DNA from: Hydractinia symbiolongicarpus
Lineage: Eukaryota > Cnidaria > Hydrozoa > Anthoathecata > Hydractiniidae
Assembly: GCF_029227915.1 (NCBI RefSeq)
Contig: NC_079879.1
Span: forward strand, 3,658,001 to 3,722,000
Length of the DNA: 64,000 nucleotides
Reading direction: 5' to 3'
Shown here: positions 31,462 through 40,579 of the stretch, piece by piece
Numbering within the stretch: position 1 is the first letter of the stretch
Layout: each line of letters opens with the position of its first letter
The notes under the pieces: generated by a model
Told to the model about the DNA's origin: nothing
Databases searched by the model: none
Seen by the model: the letters and a program-made list of their open reading frames with translations, nothing else
Position numbers and translations under genes: made by a program

Positions 31462-34400
31462 TTGAATAATCATACTGTTCCTGAATTGAAAGCTATTGCT
31501 AAACAACGTGGCCTTCGTGGGTACTCAAGACTTAGAAAGGTAGACCTTATTGCTTTATTATATACAACCAACACCCGTTCCTGCTCCAGGCCCTGAAGAA
31601 TTTACACCAGATGCCTTGGATATATTTGAGCGTCAGGAGATGGTAAAGACTCGTCCTATTAGTAGAAAGATCGAGCCTCGACCCCCCACACCCGAAGCTA
31701 TGAATGTATTTGAACGTCAAGAGATGGCGAGGAGTCGTTCAGTAGTGAAGGGTAAGTGAAGAGAGTGGTCTAATTGGCTTGTGGACGATGTACCAGAGAG
31801 CATTAAAAAGCCCGTGCAAAGTATATATTCATCAGCGAAGAATCGCATCCTCTCGCTATATAATGGTGTTAGAAGGACCCTGACGGGTGAGGTTGAACAA
31901 GAGGCCCAGGAAGGGCATGGCAGTGAGGAGTCTACCGAAAGCACTGAGCCCGTTGAACACAACGAGGCAATGAATGGAGCTTATACGTTGCCACGCCCGT
32001 CCAATCTTTCAATTGGACGGGCGTGGCAAGACGGATATTGACAGTTACATCGAGCTTGTGAGAGCACAAGTAGAGAAGCTTTTTGAAGAGCAGGTAGGTA
32101 CGTTAAATGCCGCTAAAATTCAGCTGCATCTATGGGTAATGTGGAAGAAGCAAGAAGAGGTGGTTTTAGCGTTAGACGGCGGGGATGATACCAGAGCTAC
32201 TCATGTTGTAATGGTGGAGAAAGCATTCAACAGCAAAATGGTAGAAGTGTTTCAAGGCAGCGACATCGAAGAACTGCTACAGGCTATCTTTGCACACATC
32301 GCCACCTAAGTCTGGCTTTAGCATCGATCCTATCATGCACCTTGACATCGACTTTCACAAGCTCCAGCTGACGCGCGGTTCTTCGTACATAGACTTACCT
32401 GCCTGGAGTTTACAGAAAAAGGCTGTGATTAACCCCAGGAATGAGGACGAAGAGTGTTTCAAGTGGGCCCTGATCGCAGCGATGCATCTCGAGGAGATTG
32501 CAAATAATCCGCAACGCATCAGCAAGCTGCGACCCTTTGTGGACTAGTATAACTGGGAGGGACTCGAGTTTCCAGTGGCCCTCAACAAGATCGGTAAACT
32601 CTAAGAGCAGAACCCCGGGGTTGCGGTTAACGTGCTCTTCGTTTCGGAGAAGACTATCTATATCGGTCGCAGGTCCGAGCATAATACCAAGCGTGATAAG
32701 CAGGCTAACTTGCTGATGATTACCGATGGTGAGAGCAGGCACTACACAGCGGTGAAATCCCTATCCAGACTGCTAGGGTGGTTGAATACGAAACATAATG
32801 GGAGCTACCACTTCCGCGTGAATTGCTTGAATGGTTTTCGCACAGAGTCTGGTTTAAAAAGTCGAATACTGTTCAAGCCACGGCCAGGTCAACATCAAGA
32901 TGCCTACCGAGAAGGAAAAATGGTTAAAATTCCAGGACGGTCAGTGCCAGTTCAAGGTACCCTTTATGCTGTATGCAGATTTTGAGAGTATCTTGAAGCC
33001 CGTGGATCAACGGTACAAAGACAAAATGAACCGGCTGAAGATTGATAGGAAGGGTGGGGGTCCACACAGAGAAGCTTGCACATCACGTACCACGTGGCTT
33101 GTGCTTATATAGTACGCTTGCATACGAGGATGTACCCGATCCACTGAGGCTTTACCGCGGGAAGGACTGTGTGGGGAGTTTGTGGACACATTGGAGAAGG
33201 AGGTAAAGCGGCTGTACTCGCTCTATCCACAGCAGCTCATGAGAGAGTTGACGGATGTGTTGAAGAGAGAGCATAAAGCGGCAGAAAGCTGTCACATATG
33301 CTTGAAACCATTTGGTGACCCCGAGAACCGCAAAGTCAGGGACCACTGCCACTATACGGGATTGTATCGAGGTGCTGCACACGATCTCTGCAACTTGAAG
33401 TACAGGAGCCCAAGCTTTGTGCCGATAGCCTTTCACAATTTAAGCGGATACAACGCGCACTTGTTCATCAGAGAACTCGGGCGTAAATTCAACAAGGATA
33501 ATATCAGGGTTATTGCTGAGAACAAAGAGAAGTACATCTCTCTCAGTGTATCAATCCCGGTCATGCTGGCAGGTCTGACTGATAAGAATGGAAAGACTGT
33601 GGAGAAAATGGTGAATCTCCGTTTTATCGACAGCTACCGCTTCATGGGATATAGCCTGGATGCCTTAGCATGTAGTTTAACAGATAAGCAATGCAAACAT
33701 CTCAGACGCAGGGTTGAAGACAATGATGAGTTATTCAAGCTTATGAGGCGGAAGGGTGTGTACCCGTATGAGTACGTTGATAGCTGGGAAAGATTCAGGA
33801 GTGGGAGTTACCACCCAAGGAGGCTTTCTACAGTAAGTTGAATATGAAGGGCATTAGCGATGAGGATTATGAGCATGCACAAAAGGTATGGAATGCAATT
33901 GGAGGTGTGGCTCTTGGTAATTACCACGACGTGTACTTGAACACCGATGTCCTGCTGCTACCTGATGTGTTCGAGACTTTCCGCCATACCTGCCAAGAGC
34001 ACTATGGAATAGATCTTCCGCACTTCTACACCACCCCCGGTTTAGCCTGGAGGGCTGCCCTCAAAGAAACCAAAGTTGCGCTAGAGCTCCTCACAGACAT
34101 CAACATGCTCTTGATGTTCGAAAAGGGCCTACGAGGGGGGATCATACAAGCGGTAAAGCGCTACGCCAAAGCCAACAACTCATACATGCCGGACTATAAG
34201 CCTGACGAAGCCAGCACTTTCATTCAGTATCTAGATGCGAACAACTTTTACGGATGGGCGATGGTTCAAAAGCTTCCAACAAACGGCTTTAGATGGATCA
34301 AGGACCCCGAGAAGTTTACACCCGAGTTCATCGAGAAATTGGTGGAGAAAGACAACAAGGGGTACATCCTCGAAGTTGACGTTGAGTATCCGCAGACTTT

Positions 34401-35472
34401 GCACAAGACCCATAACGACTTGCCCTTCCTACCAGAGACTATGACGATTGGGAAGGTGCGGAAGTTAGTACCTAACCTATATAACAAGCAAAGGTATGTG
34501 ATGCACATCAGAACCTGGAACCAGGCGCTGAAGCATGGTTTGGTGTTGACGAAAGTACACCGCGCGATCAAGTTTGAACAAGAGGCGTGGTTGAAGCCGT
34601 ATATAGACAAGAATACCCAGCTCCGTACCAAAGCGAAGATTAAATCCGAGCAGGACTTTTTCAAGTTGATGAACAACAGTGTGTTCTGTAAAACCATGGA
34701 GAATTTACGGAATCACCGAGACATAAAGCTGATTACCGATGAGCAGCAGTACAAGAAGTATGTCCAAAAACTCAATTTCAAAGATAGTGTACGGTTCAGC
34801 GAGAACTTGATCGGCGTGGAGATTGGGAAACTCAAGATCACCATGAACAAGCCTGTGTATCTTGGGCAAGCCATAATAGACATGAGCAAGCTCGTGATAT
34901 ATGAGTTCCACCACGACTACATGAAGTCGAAGTAAGGAGAGAGAGCCCAGCTGTGGTATACGGATACTGACTCCTTCGTGTATGAGCTTGAGACCCAAGA
35001 CTTCTATAAGGATATCGCGGGAGACGTGGAAGCCAGATTCGACACCAGTGGATACTCTAAAGATGACAACAGACCCCTACCTCTGTGCAAGAATAAGAAG
35101 GTGATTTGTTTAATGAAAGACGAGCTGAGTGGGAAGATTATGACGGAGTTTGTCGCCCTACGCGCTAAAATGTATGCCTATCGTATATTGGATGAGAGTG
35201 AAGGCAAGCGCTGCAAAGGCATAAAGAGGTGCGTGGTGTCAGAGGGTTATACCCTCTGACACCACGCACCTCTTAGCTTCGAGGACTACAAGGAGTGCTT
35301 GTTTGGTGGCAAAACGATGTATAGAGAGCAGGTCCTATTTGAACATAAGAAGCACGAGATCTATACGGTCAACAAAAGCAAAATAGCACTGAACAGAGAC
35401 GACGACAAGCGGATCATCGCGGAAGATGGGATTAAGACGTTTGCTAGAGGTTTTGTTCACCAACCCCCTTGA
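31462..35472 (+). pseudogene. Protein-primed family B DNA polymerase of the Polinton, multiply broken
   Basis: An N-terminal SAP/Rho_N-like motif ('TVPELKAIAKQRGLRGYSRL') opens the gene near 31,470. A variable region follows, then a conserved block ('ECFKWALIAAMHLEE', near 32,455) and a Cys-poor palm-proximal part. An endonuclease VII-like Cys/His insertion lies at about 33,290-33,400 ('SCHICLKPFGD', 'RDHCHYTGLYRGAAH'). Polymerase motifs follow: 'DANNFYGWAM' near 34,235 (motif A), 'KLMNNSVFCKTMEN' near 34,663 (motif B) and 'YTDTDS' at 34,957-34,974 (motif C). The gene ends near 35,472 after 'DDDKRII.EDGI'. Stops and shifts are seen near 31,600, 31,990, 32,545, 32,600, 33,090, 33,810, 34,933 and 35,245. 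The last is caused by a perfect palindrome. The enzyme would replicate the linear element using a terminal protein primer. Confidence 0.85.
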
Positions 35473-35527
35473 GACTTCCAAAAACTGTCCCAAAGTTTTG
35501 TAAAGGTAATTTTACAAAACAACAAAA

Positions 35528-35740
35528 ATGGAGGAGGCCAAGAGCTGTTCAAATGTAATCACTTTTTACCACTAGACAATTTCAGATCGACAAAAACGGA
35601 CAACTGACAAAATGGTGCATTAAATGCTTAGATGGTCAGAAGGCGACACAGGAAAGTATAAAATGCCTCCATAAAAGGCGGAGACGGCATTGCAAAGAAT
35701 GTGAATTCCCGCTTATATGCATCACCTCTTTCTAGCCAGA
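35528..35740 (+). pseudogene. Cys/His-repeat remnant of the Polinton
   Basis: Reading through shifts, a stretch near 35,600-35,720 shows 'KWCIKCLDGQK', 'IKCLHKRRRRHCKECEF', which resembles short Cys-His repeats of a small protein found in such elements. The start near the ATG at 35,528 is a guess. It is badly decayed. Confidence 0.35.
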
Positions 35741-35789
35741 CTTCGCGATGCTTTAAACTATGATACAGAGGGTGCGGTATCTGCACAAT

Positions 35790-35998
35790 TTATTGGTCAC
35801 ATCTAAGATCATTCAGAGACGGGATGAGATGGAACAACAGGGGGCAGTGGCAATTTGATGACAATGTACCACACAAGTATAGAGAGAACGGAGAATACCC
35901 CAGCGAAGAATTGCAACTCGCGAGGCTCCACTACAAAAACATACAGCCGATGTGGATCGAAGACAACCAAAAGAAGGGCAATCGATATAAAGCCTAGT
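35790..35998 (+). pseudogene. Small Polinton gene remnant
   Basis: An open stretch ends at 35,996-35,998 with 'RWNNRGQWQFDDNVPHKYRE' and 'HYKNIQPMWIEDNQKK'. I recognise no family with confidence; position suggests a small structural or accessory protein. The 5' end is disrupted. Confidence 0.4.
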
Positions 35999-36021
35999 TA
36001 GAATGCAGTTTTGTGTGTTTG

Positions 36022-36477
36022 ATGGAGTACACAAGACAAATGGATGTTGTGTTACTAATCACCGTGCTACTACCGTACGTCTTGATCCTTGCTTGCTTAT
36101 TTCGCTACCGACGTGTAATAAACATGGTTCGAGATATTGCAGAGATATTCGATGAAGTTGATACACCAGCAGAAGCATTTGAGCAACATGAAAAACCTAT
36201 CGACAAGCGCCAGGTTTTGAAAGATGCACGTAAGGGTAAACAGCACTTGCTGCCGAAGAAGTGTACAGAAGTCTTCCTTGACAAGGCCTCAGACGAGGTA
36301 ATCGACAAGATACATGTTGAGTACGTTCAACGTGAGCTCAAGGAGAAGGGTGAGAAGACCGCTAAGGCTCTATCATCGCAGGCTATAAGTCTGCATACCA
36401 AGGACGTGGGGGGTATGGTTCAGTTGGATAGTGCCAAGGGTCTGAGACAAGATATCGAAGGTGACCCAATCATCTGA
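36022..36477 (+). CDS. Membrane-anchored small Polinton protein, unknown function
   Basis: From the ATG at 36,022 to a TGA at 36,475-36,477 this encodes about 151 residues. A single N-terminal hydrophobic helix ('VVLLITVLLPYVLILACLF', residues about 8-27) is followed by a charged, soluble-looking tail. It lies between polymerase and ATPase remnants in the same orientation and is one of the few uninterrupted frames of the element. The stop may be recent, because the next frame starts seven bases later. The function is not known; a virion membrane or assembly role would be speculation. Confidence 0.5.
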   Translation: MEYTRQMDVVLLITVLLPYVLILACLFRYRRVINMVRDIAEIFDEVDTPAEAFEQHEKPIDKRQVLKDARKGKQHLLPKKCTEVFLDKASDEVIDKIHVEYVQRELKEKGEKTAKALSSQAISLHTKDVGGMVQLDSAKGLRQDIEGDPII

Positions 36478-36483
36478 GAGTCG

Positions 36484-36633
36484 ATGGCGGAACTTTGCAA
36501 CCTTGTGTACTCGGCGTTTGGCAAGCTACTGACACCTCTGCTGATTGCTGCGCATACCATTAATCACACACAGCTCAAGGTGTCCAAGGAGGGTTCGGAG
36601 AAAGATGATGAACAGGAAGAAAAAAATGGGTAA
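36484..36633 (+). CDS. Short Polinton open frame, unknown function
   Basis: About 49 residues from the ATG at 36,484 ('MAELCNLVYSAFGKLLTPLL'), with a hydrophobic start and an acidic, Lys-rich end, stopping at 36,631-36,633. It is in the same frame as the upstream gene across a single TGA, so the two may once have been one protein. Confidence 0.4.
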   Translation: MAELCNLVYSAFGKLLTPLLIAAHTINHTQLKVSKEGSEKDDEQEEKNG

Positions 36634-36720
36634 TATAGGAACACGAACGTATATACAGGTAGATGTCCCTAAGAGTCAGTTAATGTGAAGTGATTTCTTC
36701 AAGTCTCGCGACTTAAAGGA

Positions 36721-37041
36721 ATGAGTGAACAACAGACACAAGAAGAAAGAGTCATAACAAAGCCAGCAAAACATCCAGGAAGAGTCGCACAGGGTCACAG
36801 GTTGGCGGCACTGATGAAGAAGAGGAAGGAAGATCTAAAGCAACAAGAGGGTGCTGTAGAATCTACAGTCAAAACCTCTTCTGGAGGCACTTCTATACAG
36901 TCAGGCAGTGTATACATTGCTGGAGGCCTTGTCATACTTGCTTGCGTGGGAGTTGGGTTCTATATTTTACGTAAGCATCCTACGTGCACCAACGGCTCCG
37001 CAGGAGCAGCAGCAAAAACCCACAGCCCAGCCTTAAATTGA
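36721..37041 (+). CDS. Small basic, single-TM Polinton protein (virion-like)
   Basis: 106 residues from the ATG at 36,721. The N-terminus is basic ('KHPGRVAQGHRLAALMKKRK', about residues 17-36). A Gly/Ser-rich linker leads to a hydrophobic helix ('VYIAGGLVILACVGVGFYIL', about 64-83) and a short tail. Small proteins with this 'PGRV..G.RLA' basic start and one membrane segment recur in Polinton-like elements near capsid genes, where they are thought to be minor virion proteins; that assignment is from memory of the layout and is uncertain. The frame is intact. Confidence 0.5.
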   Translation: MSEQQTQEERVITKPAKHPGRVAQGHRLAALMKKRKEDLKQQEGAVESTVKTSSGGTSIQSGSVYIAGGLVILACVGVGFYILRKHPTCTNGSAGAAAKTHSPALN

Positions 37042-37069
37042 CTTTCTTCACATGTGATAAACCCTAATA

Positions 37070-37324
37070 ATGAACATGATTTCTAATGTGACCCCTCAGA
37101 AGGAGATTATAGACATGGTGTACGAGAGTGTCGTGGACCTAGGCTTTACATTCGCTTACGCCATGGTTGGCAAGAGGTTCCTCGGTATAATGAGCCCTTC
37201 CACGAAGCTGGATACCGGCGACGTGATAAAGATGGTGGCCTACTTCATAGCAGGACGGGGAAGCCGTAAGATGGCTGTGAGCAATGGCTGGATTCCTGCA
37301 TCTATCGTACCTAAGCCGAAATAG
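37070..37324 (+). CDS. Small Polinton open frame, unknown function
   Basis: 84 residues from the ATG at 37,070, intact, following the previous gene by 28 bp. It has moderate hydrophobicity ('LGFTFAYAMVGKRFLG') and ends 'NGWIPASIVPKPK'. No family is recognised. It directly precedes the packaging ATPase. Confidence 0.45.
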   Translation: MNMISNVTPQKEIIDMVYESVVDLGFTFAYAMVGKRFLGIMSPSTKLDTGDVIKMVAYFIAGRGSRKMAVSNGWIPASIVPKPK

Positions 37325-37390
37325 ATAGTCCTAGCAAAACCACCCGGCATGCCATGCCTGGTTAAAGGATCATGTTTGCATACAACAAAC

Positions 37391-37990
37391 ATGACTATCG
37401 ATGTGGTGCTAGAACCACATACAGCAATCTTCACATGACCTACCTCATGTGGGAAAACTCAACGAGTCTTAGACTTGCCCGAGAATGAATATAAACACCA
37501 TTTCTGCAACATTATCATATTCTGCCCCACCATCCGCTGGAACAAGACTTATCTCGAAAGAGCCTAGCTGTGGACCGATGACTATGTGTTCCTCATAAAT
37601 CCTGGAGATTTACTCCTGGATTGGGTAGAAAATTGTCAGGCTTGCTGGCAGGGGAGGAGACACTCTTCATTGTCGACAATATGATCGCGGACGAAAGCCT
37701 CGATAAACGTCGTCAGCCTCTCTTGGAATTTCAGGGAGACACCGAAGACATTTGGTGTAGTTACTGACTCAATCGTATACAGCGTTACCGAAGAACCTCC
37801 GTCGGCAGAAAAAACAAATTTTTGTTTGGTACCCGCACAAACGCAGCGACATGAATTTGATTAACGAAGAGACGAATCTTATTAGTTACTGGGAGGGGAT
37901 CAAAGCTCAGTTTAGCAAATCCAAGCACGCTTGCTTGTACGTTAGGCTGGAGCATCCTAGGACCTGGAAAATTTTTGGAGTGACGCAACA
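37391..37990 (+). pseudogene. Polinton packaging ATPase (FtsK/HerA type), broken
   Basis: Starts at the ATG at 37,391. The Walker A loop is 'PTSCGKTQ' at about 37,439-37,462; the codon just before it, expected to be Gly, is TGA (37,436-37,438). Downstream 'NIIIFCPTIRWNKTY' is a conserved strand. Walker B is in another frame around 37,670-37,700 (Asp-rich 'D.MIADESLDKRRQPLLEL'). Later pieces ('PKNLRRQKKQIF' near 37,790, 'SKHACLYVRLEHPR' near 37,925) complete the ATPase through at least three frame changes. In intact elements this motor packages the DNA into capsids. It cannot act here. Confidence 0.75.
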
Positions 37991-38133
37991 CATCAGGTGT
38001 ACCCGCCGGGTACACCTGATCAGGCATACACAGGCGTAGAACCCATTACTGGCTATTACTGGTCTCGGCGATGTACTCAGAAGCCAAACATGATTTTACC
38101 GACAGAAGCGGGCCTTTATTGCTTCCTCTTGAG

Positions 38134-38141
38134 ATTATTAT

Positions 38142-38201
<60 letters not shown>

Positions 38202-38508
38202 GATAATGATAATGATAATGATAATGATAATGATAATGATAATGATAATGATAATGATAATGATAATGATAATGATAATGATAATGATAATGGTAATGAT
38301 AATGATAATGATAATGATAATGATAATGATAATGATAATGATAATGATAATGATAATGATAATGATAATGATAATGATAATGATAATGATAATGATAATG
38401 ATAATGATAATGATAATGATAATGATAATGATAATGATAATGATAATGATAATGATAATGATAATGATAATGATAATGATAATGATAATGATAATGATAA
38501 TGATAATG

Positions 38509-38570
<62 letters not shown>
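38134..38570. repeat. Long (GATAAT)n hexanucleotide array with AAT edges
   Basis: About 360 bp of almost perfect GATAAT units (one GGTAAT near 38,289) are bordered by AAT trinucleotide runs on both sides. The long Met/Ile and poly-Ile frames on both strands are artefacts of the repeat. It begins about 110 bp after the Polinton remnant. Confidence 0.98.
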
Positions 38571-38571
<1 letters not shown>

Positions 38572-40462
38572 TCTTTTTTCAAATCTCCAATAACTTTTCC
38601 GATACCTTTAACACATACGACAAACTTACCGTTAGGATTTGTAAGCTCCATGAAAACGTCCAACTGCTTCTTTCTTTTGCTACCATATGTCTTTGAGTTT
38701 CAAAGTCATGAGTTCCAAAGTCGTGATCAAAATTATTAGAAGTTCATCTTGTAGACAACTCTTCTTTGTTAAATACTTCGCCATTTTTGGTAGACTTCAC
38801 GTGTTTTTCAAAAGAAGTCATTGCATTGCAAAAAACTGAAACAAAAAAATATAGGAAACTTTTAAAGAAGTGTTTAGCGCTTAATATATGTTCGAAGGAC
38901 CAAAATATATTAATTTAAACTGTTTTTATCTTCAAATCAAGTCTTTTTTGTTTTCTGTTTTTCTGAAAGCTGAAGTTATCCAAAGAAATTTGCCTTAGGG
39001 AGAGAGAAAGGGTTCGAGTTATCCGAGGTTTGAGTTAACCGAACATTTTTAGGAAAAAGTATTACGGAGAAGCCAAAGGACCCTAGAAAATGGTTCGAGG
39101 TAAAAAAAGTTTGAGTTAAAAGTTTGTTCGACTTACCGGGAGTTAACCGTATTTAAAACCAAGTTTCAAAAGATAAAAGATTTTTTTATAGGACTCTGAT
39201 TTTCTTATTATTAAACAACTTCAGAATTCAGTTATTTAATATTTTACCAGCTTGATGTTCAGCAGTTCAATCTTGAATTTTTGCTCGATAAACTTGGGTA
39301 CCTCCATAAGCAAATTGCAAGATTTTCACTTTTCAGTCGCTAAATACAGTTGATTATATTTCTGATACCACAGGGACGAATTCAGAGGTGGTGCACTGGT
39401 GCATTTGCAGCAGTATATTTTTTAACTGACAACATTAAAGTGTATTTGTGCGAGCGTTTTTTTGAAAGATATAGGTTGTATCTCATAATGTTTTCACGAA
39501 AATAAAGCGCTTTTGGCATGTTTTGCTACTTCCCTTGATCATCCTGTAGCAGCATGGCAATTTCATATTGTATTTCTTTGTTAGTGATTTCACAGTAAAA
39601 CTAGATATCAATTGAGAGTTCTGGCGACTTTCAGCGGCTATTGTTTTCACCAAAATTCTTGACAACATCCCCGATACTTTCATTCTTTGTGAGAATGTAG
39701 TTTAACAATATCACTTAAAATTCTGTTTATGAAAGTCCTTTCATTTGACGTTTAGAACTTGACGGTTGTATCTGTGTTGCAGTGGCTGTTGTATCTTTAA
39801 CTGCAATTGTCTCAACTCTTTAGATGAATTCAATTCACTCTTGATGTGCATGTTTAAACCACCATGACACTTAATTAGAAAGGTGCAAAATTTTCGAAAT
39901 GCCTCAACATCTCATGCTCTCAAATTTAGCCTTTGTTCTTTTCTGTAGGCATTGCCAATCCTGAACTGATCACAACATCTTTTTTTATGCAGCAGTTGTT
40001 TTGTTCTTTTGCAGCAATTCCTGGATATACGCAACTAAAAAAAATTATAAAACTTAGTTCTTTTGGATGTCCAGATGTGTAATTTATTTATCTTGTTACT
40101 ATTTTTTATGACTATAAATCTCCATAATATACAGTATATACCGGCCACCGATGAATATGACATATGTTGTGAGGGATAGCTAAAATCACTACGATCCTCT
40201 TTTTCGCTCTGATTTATCCATGTTTCGTTTTTAGTGTTGCTAGATGAGCTTTATGTTCTGTAGTGCGACTGCGTGCACATGTTAACATGGACTTTTGTGA
40301 AGATTTCGATGATTTTTTTGAATCTAGTGGTAAACGTCCATACGATTTCTGGGCATGGACCCTTCCTGTTGGGTCAAGAAACAACGGAAATTCTTTCTTA
40401 ATTTTTTTCTAATTGCCTAATGGTAGAAAGTTTCGCATCAATTTTTTAATGTGTTTAAAGCA
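38571..40462. other. Region with no gene recognised
   Basis: The stretch after the GATAAT array reads 'GKFVVCVKGIGKVIGDLKKD' on the minus strand (38,575-38,640), which may be a short gene fragment of unknown origin. Around 39,005-39,150, 'GGTTCGAGTTATCCGAGG' and 'GTTCGAGGTAAAAAAAG' look like a degraded pogo/mariner-type MITE. Nothing else is supportable. Confidence 0.4.
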
Positions 40463-40464
40463 TA

Positions 40465-40577
40465 CAGTGGAATCTCTCTATCTCGAACTCGCAAGGGACC
40501 AAAAAATTTGTTCGAGATAAAGAAAGGAAAATACCTCGCGGACCACACAGAGCAGTCGAGATAGAGAGATTCCACTG
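40465..40577. mobile_element. 113-bp mariner/pogo-like MITE
   Basis: The ends are a 22-bp perfect inverted repeat starting CAGTGGAATCTCTCTATC, flanked by TA on both sides (40,463-40,464 and 40,578-40,579). The CAGT start and TA duplication fit a non-autonomous Tc1/mariner-pogo element. Confidence 0.85.
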
Positions 40578-40579
40578 TA

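Larger units (their letters stand above)
31462..38020 (+). mobile_element. Polinton/Maverick-like (adintovirus-related) element, partial and decayed
   Basis: Several plus-strand gene remnants belong to one virus-like transposon: a protein-primed family B DNA polymerase (31.5-35.5 kb), small genes of the kind found between polymerase and capsid genes, and a packaging ATPase (37.4-38.0 kb). The base composition is more GC-rich than the surroundings. No retroviral-type integrase, protease, or major or minor capsid gene is seen, and no terminal inverted repeats were found, so both ends are uncertain. Every long gene is interrupted. Confidence 0.8.

Noticed and set aside
38046-38739. Long Met/Ile and poly-Ile open frames on both strands
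   Set aside because: They are translations of the GATAAT/AAT microsatellite.
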